Source of the DNA: Arion vulgaris
Taxonomy: Eukaryota; Mollusca; Gastropoda; Stylommatophora; Arionidae
Assembly (NCBI GenBank): GCA_020796225.1
Contig: CM036765.1
Coordinates: forward strand, 558,001 to 622,000
Length of the DNA: 64,000 nucleotides
Direction of reading: 5' to 3'
Positions 55,551 to 64,000 of this stretch are shown here, piece after piece (within the stretch, counting starts at the first letter, position 1; every line of letters begins with the position of its first letter). Below the pieces are notes generated by a model that saw only the letters and a program-made list of their open reading frames with translations, was not told the DNA's origin and made no database searches. The translations under genes were made by a program, and so were the position numbers.

Positions 55551-57723
55551 TAGTCTGTCCATTAATTCGTGAGCACGTTTGAAATTGATTTTCTCGAAAA
55601 CTACCTGTTGGATCTCAGTGATTTTTGCATGCAGCCTTAGAATATCCATGACGCTAAAATAAAGCTAACCAGTAGTTCATAGATGCTACGGATTTTGCAC
55701 ATCGGCGAATTCCTTTGATCTTTTATGACAATTGCAAATACGGGGCTCAAATTTTAGATTTTACAGTAATCCTAGAATTTGTCCATGTCAATTCTATTCA
55801 TAGGTGTATCTCCATATTAACTTGATAGGTCAAGTAATTAATTGTGTTGCCCTTTATGTGCAATCGTGAACTTGGATACAATATGCAACAGTTAGTCCTC
55901 CCTTCGGTCACCATTAGACCCCAGGGTGTCTTAACTTCACCACAAATTGTATGATGGTAGACGCATTTGGATATGGAAATGTATACGTTGCTATTTCTCA
56001 GTCTGTAATCAAAATATGATTTGTATCATCCCGAATCTGACGATTCCATGAGGTTGATAATTGTTACTGGCTGGACAAATTGTAATCCATCTCGGTGCCA
56101 GTACTCGTCTTCCTCTCGGAGCACATGTTCAACACACTTCTTCCAGAACTGCATGTCTATCATTGAGAGGGACTCACGTGTCAGAACTTCAACATCACAC
56201 ATTTTAAACGTCCTGTTCTGTTCGGCAACTTGCCCTTTTACTTTAGCCCAGACAAGCTCTATCGGATTGAGGTGAGCATGATATGGAGGTAGTCGCAAAG
56301 ACGTGTGGCCGTATTCCGCAATGATTTTGTCAATATGAAACACCTTTGTCTTATTTGTCATCCTCACCAGGTGCAACAACTCGGGTTTCAAATATGTATC
56401 ATCGAAGCTGACATTTTCCTTAGCAAGCCAAGTCCTAATTTGATCTTTTGTATTTGATGCAGTTGGTACTTTGTCTTCCGCTGATACTGCGTTGTGATAG
56501 GATGTATTATCCATTACCAAGCATGATGGTCTGTTTAGAATTGGAAGTAGATCTTTCTCCATCCAGTGCCTAAAAATATGTCCATTCATTTCTGTGTGGT
56601 AGTCCCTACCGTCGGTACTTTTTGATTGGAAAAATAAGTCCAGCGTCATGGACAAGACCTTCTTCACTGCTTCCTGCATGTGTTAGTATAATACGCTGGC
56701 CTTTGCTGCTTAGTATTTTTCTTTTCTGTTCACCGTCTACTGATTGCTATTCTTTAGCATTGGTGTGGTGAGCATTGACCCAGGATTCGTCCAAATATAC
56801 AATATCATAGCCTTGCCTCCGCCGCTCACGGATCTGCCTCAGGTATTTACTTCGGGCAGCAATTAAATGTGGCTTTTCACAAATAATATTCCTGCCGCCT
56901 ATAGTTTTCTGAAGGTGAAGCCGCGGCTCTTACAATTTTCTATAGAGTACTTTTAGAAATGTCTATGCTGCAATCTGATTGCAGTTTTAATTTCAGTTTC
57001 CTGAGAGTAACAAGTTGATTTGTCGCAAACATTTTCAAGAGCTCCGTCTTATGACATCTATGTCAAAGTCGTCAATTGTTCTTTTCCTTCCTTGCTTGAC
57101 ATTAGTGCACTTTGTGTCCTGTTTAATCCATCGGGAAAAGGATTCTCTATTCAGACCAAGCGCCAGTTGCGTTCGTTTCTCAGGGTTATGAATATCGCAA
57201 TATAGATGACCTCTCTTAGATTCCCTACGGAAGTGTTGGTATAGTAAAACTGTAACCTTCTGCATTGTTATAAATGTGCACTTCAGACTCATGAATGTGA
57301 TATCAATTTTGATAAGCCAACAAATATGATACAATAGCTTCATACAAATAGCGAGATACACCTATAACTATACAACGGTATCCCAATTATAACGTCATAT
57401 GCTTTCCGCTTTCAAAGTCGACTGGGTTAGGTGCACGGGAATTCGTGAAATTGTTGTTACTCACGATATTTCAATGTTACCATAATGTATTTTTAGAACA
57501 ACGCTTCTGTGTACCGTAGATCTGTTACTATTGTGTACAATCCGGTGAGGTTGATTTTAATATAACCTGAAGAGAAATATTTCAAACTACATCAAATTTT
57601 CTTGGAAAAAAATGTCTCTAGCGTCATGGATATTCAAGGCTGTTGCAAAAAAATCACTGAGATCCAACAGGTAGTTTCGAGAAAATCAATTTCAAACGTG
57701 CTCACGAATTAATGGACAGACTA
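55551..57723 (-). mobile_element. Complete Tc1/mariner-superfamily element with ~105-bp TIRs
   Basis: 2,173 bp between TA dinucleotides (55549-55550, 57724-57725). Left and right inverted repeats start TAGTCTGTCCATTAATTCGT and stay nearly identical over ~105 bp (55551-55657 and 57619-57723), differing by a few single-base indels and substitutions. Transposase is on the minus strand. TA duplication, helix-turn-helix N-terminus and DDE_3-like catalytic core place it in IS630-Tc1-mariner. Both ends present and TIRs highly alike argue for fairly recent insertion. Confidence 0.94.
56026..57265 (-). pseudogene. DDE transposase with ~83-residue D-E spacing, frameshifted
   Basis: Likely start ATG 57265 (MQKVTVLLYQHFRRESKRG). 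An N-terminal helix-turn-helix segment (LALGLNRESFSRWIKQDT) and the basic GRKRTIDDFDIDVIRR precede a frame change near 57035. The first catalytic Asp lies in VYLDESWVNAHHT (about 56780). A second break sits near 56690, after which 56679-56026 is open for 217 codons. It includes PSCLVMDNTSYHN (second Asp), GHTSLRLPPYHAHLNPIELV (catalytic Glu) and FWKKCVEHVLREEDEYW. I count 83 residues between the second Asp and the Glu, far above the 34-41 of classic Tc1/mariner; a long-spacing lineage (Sailor, DD82E) is known from the literature as I recall. Confidence 0.88.
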
Positions 57724-57725
57724 TA

Positions 57726-58514
57726 GCAGAAACTGACAAGAATATGGAGGGATATCCATTGTTTGCCGCCGTCGTGGACAAGAATATAAGAACCACGACG
57801 ATCGTGAAGAGACAATGCACAATCATTACGATGTAACGTTTGACCAAGTTTATGACTCTCATGTACGACTTGATGTCTGCACGTCAAAGACGTTACTATA
57901 ATCAGTTCAACTTGTCATGCCCACAGATAAAAATTTGGTATCTTTGTAATCCATTTGATGAAATAACTTGAAAACTTGCATGTGAACTACACTCGTTCCC
58001 GACGCTACAAAATATTTTTTACCATTCAAACAAGCATACCATCTAGAAGTTGCTTTCTTTGTGCTTTATATTTAACACCTTAGTTTGGCTTGGTTGAAGA
58101 AAACTAATGTTTACAGCCATTTAATACATTGAAGACAAAAATAGCAACATTTAGGACGAAATCCGTGGTTTTAAAAAAAACAATTCTTGCATTTCCATGC
58201 ACCAAATAGACTCGGGCTTGACCATGGTAACTAAATGACGTCATAAGTGCGACATGGACTTTTAGTTAAAGGCGTATACCGAAATTAGTGGGAGGCTATT
58301 GGGCCACTTTGTTGACTTTTCAAAACAGACATTGATATACCATTTCTAATGAGTTTGAAATTACAATGCAAAATGTGTCATTAATACTATACGGGAATTT
58401 CCACAAAGAGGCACATCGCACTCTCTCTCTTTCTCTGGGTCGTTCTTTTTCGACCATTTTTATAATTCTTATTGTGATGTATTAAACAGCCTTTGCCAAG
58501 AACGTTTGTTTTAC
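57726..58514. other. No recognised feature
   Basis: Unassigned sequence; short CT run (CTCTCTCTCTTTCTC) near 58420. Confidence 0.5.
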
Positions 58515-59425
58515 GTCACAATCTTCGGTACCATTTGGAGTTCTAGTGTTTGTCCTTCGGTGACGTGTGCGATTTCAACCCGCGTTTACTGGGTTCGCTC
58601 TCCTTCAGCCTTTGACTGTCCCAAGCCAACCTGCAAGGCAACAGGCTGCTATTTTCTTTTACGGTAGCGATCCTTAGACGACCTACCCTCTCGGGCTGCT
58701 GAACATCATCTGTCCAGGTTACGGTCTTTTTGTGGACTACTTGGTTTTCCTTTCGTCCAGTTTTGTGTACGGTTTGCTCCGCTAGCTTTTGATTGTCCCC
58801 AATCTAACTACAAGGCAGTAGTAGTTCGCTGCGAGCGGAAACGCGCACTGGATTCAAGCCTCTGCTGGGCTTTCCAGTTTTCTGCACCTTTTGTTGGTCC
58901 GGTCACCACTACGCCTGCCACGCTTTCTCACCATCAGCGCCATGCACGTCTACCCACCGGTGGGCCTACCCGTGCATCGTCCGCATGCGTGCTCGCTCTG
59001 TCCTGGTGCCTTCCCCAACATTTCCATCAGTTCTCACCGTACTCATATTTACCAGTCTCTAGGCTGTCCGGACACTGGCTCACTCGGGCCCACCTCAGGG
59101 CTCCGAGTTTCACCCTATGTTAACCCACATGCAACTCATCTCGGGCCCAAGTCTCTTCTCTGGATGCATCCCTCGTCCCTTTATGGTTACCCGTTCAGTT
59201 TTTCCTATCGGCCATGAGAGACGTGCATTAATAGTCACTCTGATATTCCGCTCGTATGTGTTGCAGGCGGATCTCATCAACGTGACAACGTCTGTATCCC
59301 TGCCCACGCCAGGTAGCGCTCCTACCGCTTATCAGACAAGAATCAATGTCTGTTACCAGGGTCACCACGTGGAGGTGGGGTATGATCTTGATTAGTGACA
59401 GCTCACTAATCCTGGCGCAGCGTTG
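58515..59425 (-). mobile_element. Repeat E1, copy 3, with internal deletion
   Basis: Shares with copy 2 (inverted) TTACTGGGTTCGCTCTCCTT, AACAGGCTGCTATTTTCTTT, GTTTGCTCCGCTAGCTTTTG, TAACTACAAGGCAGTAGTAG and GGTCACCACGTGGAGGTGGG. It lacks the central part containing the KRLR-LLRNKL block. The minus frame 59110-59307 carries VTIKGRGMHPEKRLGPEMS; the minus frame 59228-59452 carries IKIIPHLHVVTLVTDIDSCL, comparable with FKILPHLHVVTLETDSESRL at 51245 (+). Confidence 0.75.
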
Positions 59426-60049
59426 TCCCAATGCGCCTTTGACCCCAGGCACATATGGGTCATCTGTACCCCAGTATACAAGACCAGAGTAAAGAATATT
59501 GTAGTGATACCTCCTACCACATATGTTAACACACGCACATTGTACCGAAGTAGCGATTTGAAGAGAACGTCTCCAAGTAGCTCCGCCATTGCCATCCCAA
59601 GCCTGGACGGAAAAGGGGATGGCATTATGACATGGCAGCTAACTAAAACTGTAAGGAAATTATTTAAAAAACACAAAAAAACCAATAATACAACAAAATC
59701 TACATTTCTTGTTTATTTCATGACATCATTGCAAGTATCAACATTGGCCCCATGTATGAGCTGGGATGATACGCCTTTGAATGAGACTTGACATCAAATA
59801 TCATATTGGTGCGTTTATTGTAAAAACTAAAATTCTGTGTCAGACTCGCCAAATATGCCGCCAACATCAAAGGAAACCGTTATTTTACAAAATCCAGGTT
59901 TCCTATAGCAATTTCTTCCATCAGACATTTGCGTCGGTATAATTCTAAGATTGGGTGCAAAGTTTCGCTACTGTAGAATCAATTGTTTTGCTACAATTCG
60001 CACTGGACTGTGGGCATCAGTTGTTGAAGGGACTATAAAACCCACATGA
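59426..60049. other. No recognised feature
   Basis: Unassigned; short open frames on both strands without motifs. Confidence 0.4.
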
Positions 60050-61055
60050 CCGCCCGAGTGGTTACCGGGGCCCAAATTTGGTGTGTAAAGAATAGAACCA
60101 CTGTTACCTGCCATGCATGTCGTAAGAGGCGACTAAGGATGTTTGGCTGAAATCGGATGCATGTGTCCTAAGCGTGTAGAAGTCTATGCGTTTAGGGCCT
60201 ACCAAACCAATGTGCAACGTATACACGTTCTTGGCAAAGATCAAACATATCACAAAGAGTGGTTATTGGTTACTAAACTGATGTCATTGCACTCCGGGCA
60301 AACCCATAGGTGCTCAGTCTCCCCAACAGATATCGAAGAGTATGCATACTGATGGTTCCTGTGGCTCGCTGATTAAACACACCTCTCACTCTGCCTCTCA
60401 GGCATCCAGTTCGACTTGAACAAAGGGTAATTCCAAACTGCTTAAATCGCTTGATCGATTCAACATCGATTTTAGTGTCCTCATCCAACAGAGAGTCTCG
60501 AAGAGACCGAAGAATATCCCCCTTATCCATCTTCAACTCCCCAACAATTGATGCTGTTGATGCAAGCCTGTCCGCTCTCTCATTACCGTAAACACCCGCA
60601 TGCCCAGGACAGTATATCCACGTAAGCCGCTGGAGGTTAGAAACTTCTATAGATGACATCCACTCATACCGAAACCTGCCCTTCTGGATCTTGTGAAGCA
60701 TCGACTGAGAGTCAGATACAACAACTGCCCCAGTAAATGAAGTCCCAGAAATCCAATGGAGGGCAGCAGTAACGGCCTCAACCTCCATCCTCATACTAGA
60801 AGTAGTTGTCCTGTATGCCCCACTTCGCTCTGCAACAACCCTACCATGCGCATTAGCCAGAAACCCCAGCCGGATTTCTCACCACGTTGAACCGACCCAT
60901 CGGTATATACAACAACATCATCATCCCTTGCATTATCTTCTATCAGCTGCTTAACTGCGAGATCAGCCTTCATGTTGCCCCAACCTCTACATTCTCTTCC
61001 AAAGAGTGATTAAAATTGATGGTAAAGAACGAACGTAAAGAAGAACACACATGAC
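60050..61055 (+). repeat. Repeat X, copy 2, split by family J
   Basis: 60050-60261 and 61009-61055 together rebuild the same order as the copy at 8633-8890, with the split exactly at AAGAGTG^ATTAA. Insertion of family J is therefore younger than this X copy. Confidence 0.9.
60262..60999 (-). mobile_element. Family J LINE insertion with 9-bp duplication
   Basis: 738 bp flanked by CAAAGAGTG at 60253-60261 and 61000-61008. Minus strand gives the RNase H domain: VVVYTDGSVQRGEKSGWGF, then a 173-codon frame with MRMEVEAVTAALHWISGTSF, VVVSDSQSMLHKIQKGRF and IYCPGHAGVYGNERADRLAS, then a C-terminal QRATGTISMHTLRYLLGRLS. The first Asp (TDGS) and the DSQSM Asp of RNase H are present, and the 3' terminus CAGTTTAGTAACCAATAACC matches 22930-22957. 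The 5' part is truncated and a break separates YTDGS from MRMEV. Confidence 0.94.
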
Positions 61056-61089
61056 TGTGCAAATGTCGATGTTAAGATATTTAACTCAA

Positions 61090-61611
61090 ATGTCCAATTT
61101 GTCCCTTCTATATGGTGCGGAGACACAGAGAACAACTAAGAGGAACACCAAAAGGTTGCAAACATTCATCAATAGATTCATGTGCAAGATAGATTCATGT
61201 GCAAGATAGATTCATGTGCAAGATAGATTCATGTGCAAGATAGATTCATGTGCAAGATAGATTCATGTGCAAGATAGATTCATGTGCAAGATAGATTCAT
61301 GTGCAAGATAGATTCATGTGCAAGATACTCCATCTGCGAGAGAACTGTGGGATAGAACGGACAACGGCAAGTGGAACAAGAAAAAAGGGACAGAAGGCGG
61401 CGATGGATAGAACACACACTGATGAGACCCCCTGACAGCATCACGAGAAAGATCATCGGATGGAACCCCTAGGGTAATAGAAGTAAGGAAGACCCAGGAA
61501 TACTGGGAGTTGGAGACGGAATGCAAGAAAACGGGGAGAGATCTGGAAAAGATGGCATTGAAAAGCATTGGTTGCGGATCGATGCATCCTTAGGGGCGAA
61601 CCTTTCACACA
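61090..61611 (+). mobile_element. Non-LTR C-terminal fragment with internal 17-bp expansion
   Basis: Text LLYGAETQRTTKRNTKRLQT and FINRFMCKI is followed by a 17-bp tandem array (61172-61326), then LRENCGIERTT, RRRWIEHTLMRPPDSITRKI, and GRPRNTGSWRRNARKRGEIW-type residues. Decayed by stops. Ends abruptly at ~61611 against a different LINE. Confidence 0.82.
61172..61326. repeat. 17-bp tandem repeat, ~9 units
   Basis: ATAGATTCATGTGCAAG repeated about nine times without visible divergence, inside the LINE fragment. Confidence 0.97.
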
Positions 61612-61910
61612 GTCTGCCTTAGAAAAATAATGAACATCAAATGGCAGAACATGATCCCAGATACAGATGTCCTGAAAAGAGCTGCTCTCCCCAGCATCTA
61701 TACAATCTTGATGCAGTCCCAGACACGATGGGCAGGACATGTGGCTCGAATGCCAGATTGCAGAATACCCAAACGACTCTTTTATGGTGAGCTGCATAGC
61801 GGTAAACGCTCACAGGGTGGTCAGAAAACGCGATTCAAAGATACACTCAAGAACTCGATGAAATCCTTTGGCATAGATGTCAACAACTGGGAGAATGTTG
61901 CTTGAGCACA
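61612..61910 (+). mobile_element. Second non-LTR C-terminus
   Basis: Open frame 61630-61905 encodes MNIKWQNMIPDTDVLKRAAL, QSQTRWAGHVARMPDCRIPK, RLFYGELHSGKRSQGG and FKDTLKNSMKSFGIDVNNWE, a common invertebrate LINE C-terminus from another family. Confidence 0.85.
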
Positions 61911-62069
61911 CTTCTGTCTTGAGACAGATCAGCCTGGCGCACACTTCTTCGATACGGTTCCTCGGCTTGCGAGGCAGGTAGAACAGCACGGATGGAACAA
62001 AAACGTCAAAGTAAAAAGGAAGTAAAACTTTCCACAAGTGCAAGTATACCTTGCCCACACTGTACAAGA

Positions 62070-62342
62070 GACAGCCGCTGTAGCGTAGTTGTTAGTGAAC
62101 TCGCTTCGCAAGGCTGGTGGTCTAGGTTCAGCTCCCGCAATGTGCGTGGAATTTTTCCGACCACGACGGTTTCAGGTCGACCCAGCCTCAACTGGGTACC
62201 AGACATGCTCTGGGAAGTAAAGGCGGCCGGCGTGATGCTGACCACATCACCCATTGTGTGTCGAAGGTCAATGAAAAATACAGGCCTAACACTGTATTGA
62301 CCTATATACCACGAGGTATGAAAGGTTCTTTACTTTTTTTTT
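62070..62342 (+). mobile_element. tRNA-derived SINE S4 with 13-bp duplication
   Basis: Flanked by ACACTGTACAAGA at 62057-62069 and 62343-62355. Head: GCTGTAGCGTAGTTGTTAGT (A box region) and TCTAGGTTCAGCTCCCG (B box region). Body: GGTTTCAGGTCGACCCAGCC, AACTGGGTACCAGACATGC, GGCGTGATGCTGACCACATC. It ends in a T-rich tail with a T9 run. Confidence 0.92.
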
Positions 62343-62439
62343 ACACTGTACAAGAACATTTCAAGCCCGTATTGGGCTCACTAGTCATCAACGCACACAC
62401 AAAGAAACATAACGCAACTACATTCCCTTGGATGAAAAT

Positions 62440-62575
62440 GTGCGTGGTCATCATCACCCGTGATGGACGAGCATCGGGGGCGAAGGGTGAAGAAGAAAGA
62501 AAAATTTGTGTGGTCATCATCACCCGTGATGGACGAGCATCAGGGACGAAGGGTGAAGAAGAAAGAAAAAGAAGA
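62440..62575. repeat. 66-bp direct duplication
   Basis: TGGTCATCATCACCCGTGAT / GGACGAGCATC / CGAAGGGTGAAGAAGAAAGA occurs twice in tandem with two or three mismatches. Confidence 0.95.
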
Positions 62576-63310
62576 GAATGTCGTAGTTGGAGATAAACAA
62601 CATGTTTCATCATGAGATCGTTACGTTCACCGATGCAAGATACATTATAAGTACACCAGAGGTCATGCACAATTTCTTACATGTTGCGATTCGTCTACAA
62701 GACCAACAAATAATAATAATATTCGAACAAGGAAATGGAAAAGAAATATTGGTTCGTAAAAATCTTGGTAGCAACACACAAAGTTCATTGTTTGGTGTCA
62801 ATTAAAACCATTACGTCGAAGAAACAAATAATCTATTTTACACAGAGAATCCGTACCACTACGTCTTCTATCGCCAAGTGAAGCAAGCGTAAACGAAGAG
62901 TTGGAAAATTGTATGAATTAATACCATTGACCTTAAGGGTTAGACAAGCATTTATTTGCGTCTTTTGTTACTGAACATTTCAGGAGCTACCAGCTACAAG
63001 TTTCTTGAGGTACTGTTTCTTCGTACAGTTGATGGCATCTGCTTGAAGGAAGCTGCATTTCATCGATGTTTGCTGACATTAATGAAACTATGTCTCGACC
63101 AAACGGTTCTCTTACAAGAACAACAGTTGCGCCAGACAGTTGCCATTCAAATGCATTTACTGCTTACCAAAAAATTCGTCTGAGCTGCCGGACACATTTG
63201 GAGATAATTGTTGTCTCGATTGTCAGCACCACGAGAGAAACTTCACTGAATGTTGCGCTGCACGACATCAAATCGATTCTATGTCACGCTCATCCTTTGA
63301 ACTGATACAG
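62576..63310 (+). other. Possible degraded coding sequence, Cys-rich
   Basis: Two plus-strand frames overlap: 63066-63305 starts DINETMSRPNGSLTRTTVAP and DSCHSNAFTAYQK, and the +1 frame (63140-63352) continues NSSELPDTFGDNCCLDCQHH and ERNFTECCAARHQIDSMSRS. Reading from one to the other gives a Cys-rich, secreted-like text broken by one shift. 62587-62805 is another open frame (HNFLHVAIRLQDQQIIIIFE). I do not recognise either; a decayed host gene, retrocopy or transposon-carried gene are all possible. Confidence 0.35.
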
Positions 63311-63334
63311 TCAATTGCGAGTTATTATTATATT

Positions 63335-63770
63335 CAGTTATCAGTTATATGAGGACTATCATCATAGCACTCCGGACATGTCCATAGGTGCTCCCATCTC
63401 CGTCTCAGCAAATCCAGCAGCGTCCAGAGGGCCCAACACGCGAGTTATGTTGATTAATCAATCTCTTTGCATATTTAGTACGTCGTTTTTTTTGGGCTGC
63501 ATCAATATTGACACCCATCTCTCTCAATCTGATCAGCGAGTGGGATTCACAGCCCTGAAACTCCTCTGTTCGGAAAGACTCAATGCGTGAAGAATGTCAT
63601 TTCGATCCATGGCAGCTCCTCTGATATTGTAGCCAAGCCAGCCAACCTATCAGCTCGTTCATTACCCCTAACTCCTGCGTGCCCAGGGACAAAAATGAAG
63701 GTGATTTCGCTGATCATTGTCTGTACCAGTACCTCCACCCAGTTGCGTCTCACAATTCCTGATTCGACTT
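63335..63770 (-). mobile_element. Family J LINE, 3' segment (RNase H end)
   Basis: Minus strand encodes VEVLVQTMISEITFIFVPGH, AGVRGNERADRLAGLATISE and a decayed C-terminus, ending at the GCACTCCGGACATGTCCATA block shared with 19885 and 60285. Confidence 0.85.
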
Positions 63771-63774
63771 TACG

Positions 63775-64000
63775 GAATCATGCTCATGGAGTACCAAGGT
63801 ATTGTTCTGTCATGTACAGAATATGCATGCGCTCTCCTAGCAATTAGTCCTACGCAAACAGTGAGACTGGAAAGAATTCGAAATGAGGCTATGCGCATCA
63901 TTCTGGGATGCACCAAAGATACACCAGGAGTGTCAATGAGATTCCTTCTCGACCTCCCCACTATTGCTAACAGAATTGAAACTTGGAGGGCTCAATCATA
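63775..64000 (+). mobile_element. Family J LINE, RT C-terminal segment, opposite orientation
   Basis: Plus strand encodes VLSCTEYACALLAISPTQTV and RNEAMRIILGCTKDTPGVSM, matching LGCTRDTPIVKMRY at 22.4 kb and LGCTKDTSCKAMRY at 3.6 kb (minus). It runs off the window. It lies head-to-head with the 3' segment at 63335-63770. Confidence 0.85.

Overview
This is AT-rich animal nuclear DNA, almost all of it intron and transposon debris. The one host gene I recognise is the ST7 (suppressor of tumorigenicity 7) orthologue on the minus strand. Four consecutive internal exons lie at 34554-34636, 14112-14331, 8208-8378 and 7912-7990. They have good splice signals and matching phases at every junction, so the introns between them are about 20.2 kb, 5.7 kb and 0.2 kb. 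The first exon(s) were not found (they may lie beyond 34.6 kb or outside the window) and the C-terminal exons lie off the left end. ST7 together with tRNA-headed SINEs, RTE-type and jockey-type LINEs, hAT, piggyBac, Tc1/mariner and Helitron remnants indicates a metazoan. From memory the RNase H LINE family resembles elements of heterobranch molluscs, but that placement is low confidence.

Layout. 0-5.5 kb: SINEs and a piggyBac copy split by an RNase H LINE fragment. 5.5-8 kb: AT-rich intron, a short-period array and ST7 exon D. 8.2-14.3 kb: ST7 exons C and B with an almost full-length RTE LINE (9076-12159, 11-bp target duplication) and an older RTE copy. 14.9-16.6 kb: 62-bp minisatellite. 17-26 kb: RTE pieces, a SINE whose tRNA-like head is amplified as 51-bp repeats, an inverted LINE duplication carrying a later LINE insertion, and a mariner remnant. 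26.8-32.6 kb: a three-level nest, with an unrecognised coding repeat (called E1 here) split by a hAT element that is itself split by a jockey-type LINE. 33-44 kb: a TTAA-flanked MITE, ST7 exon A, a 41-bp array hit by a Helitron/LINE fragment and by another LINE, and a long minus-strand jockey LINE. 44.0-44.7 kb: two adjacent hAT-like MITEs sharing one 8-bp target site. 44.9-48.4 kb: an array of about 43 units of ~80 bp. 51.2-53.5 kb and 58.5-59.4 kb: two more E1 copies. 55551-57723: a complete Tc1/mariner-superfamily element with ~105-bp terminal inverted repeats and an unusually long D-to-E spacing. 60-64 kb: LINE and SINE insertions, several with exact target duplications.

The non-ST7 parts do not act together as a pathway; they are layers of insertion. 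Because target duplications survive, the order of many insertions can be read directly. Every transposon ORF seen carries stops or frameshifts. The best candidates for something undescribed are the E1 family, the long-TIR DDE element and the ~80-bp satellite that appears to derive from a LINE 3' end. No functional RNA gene, CRISPR array or prokaryotic gene was seen.
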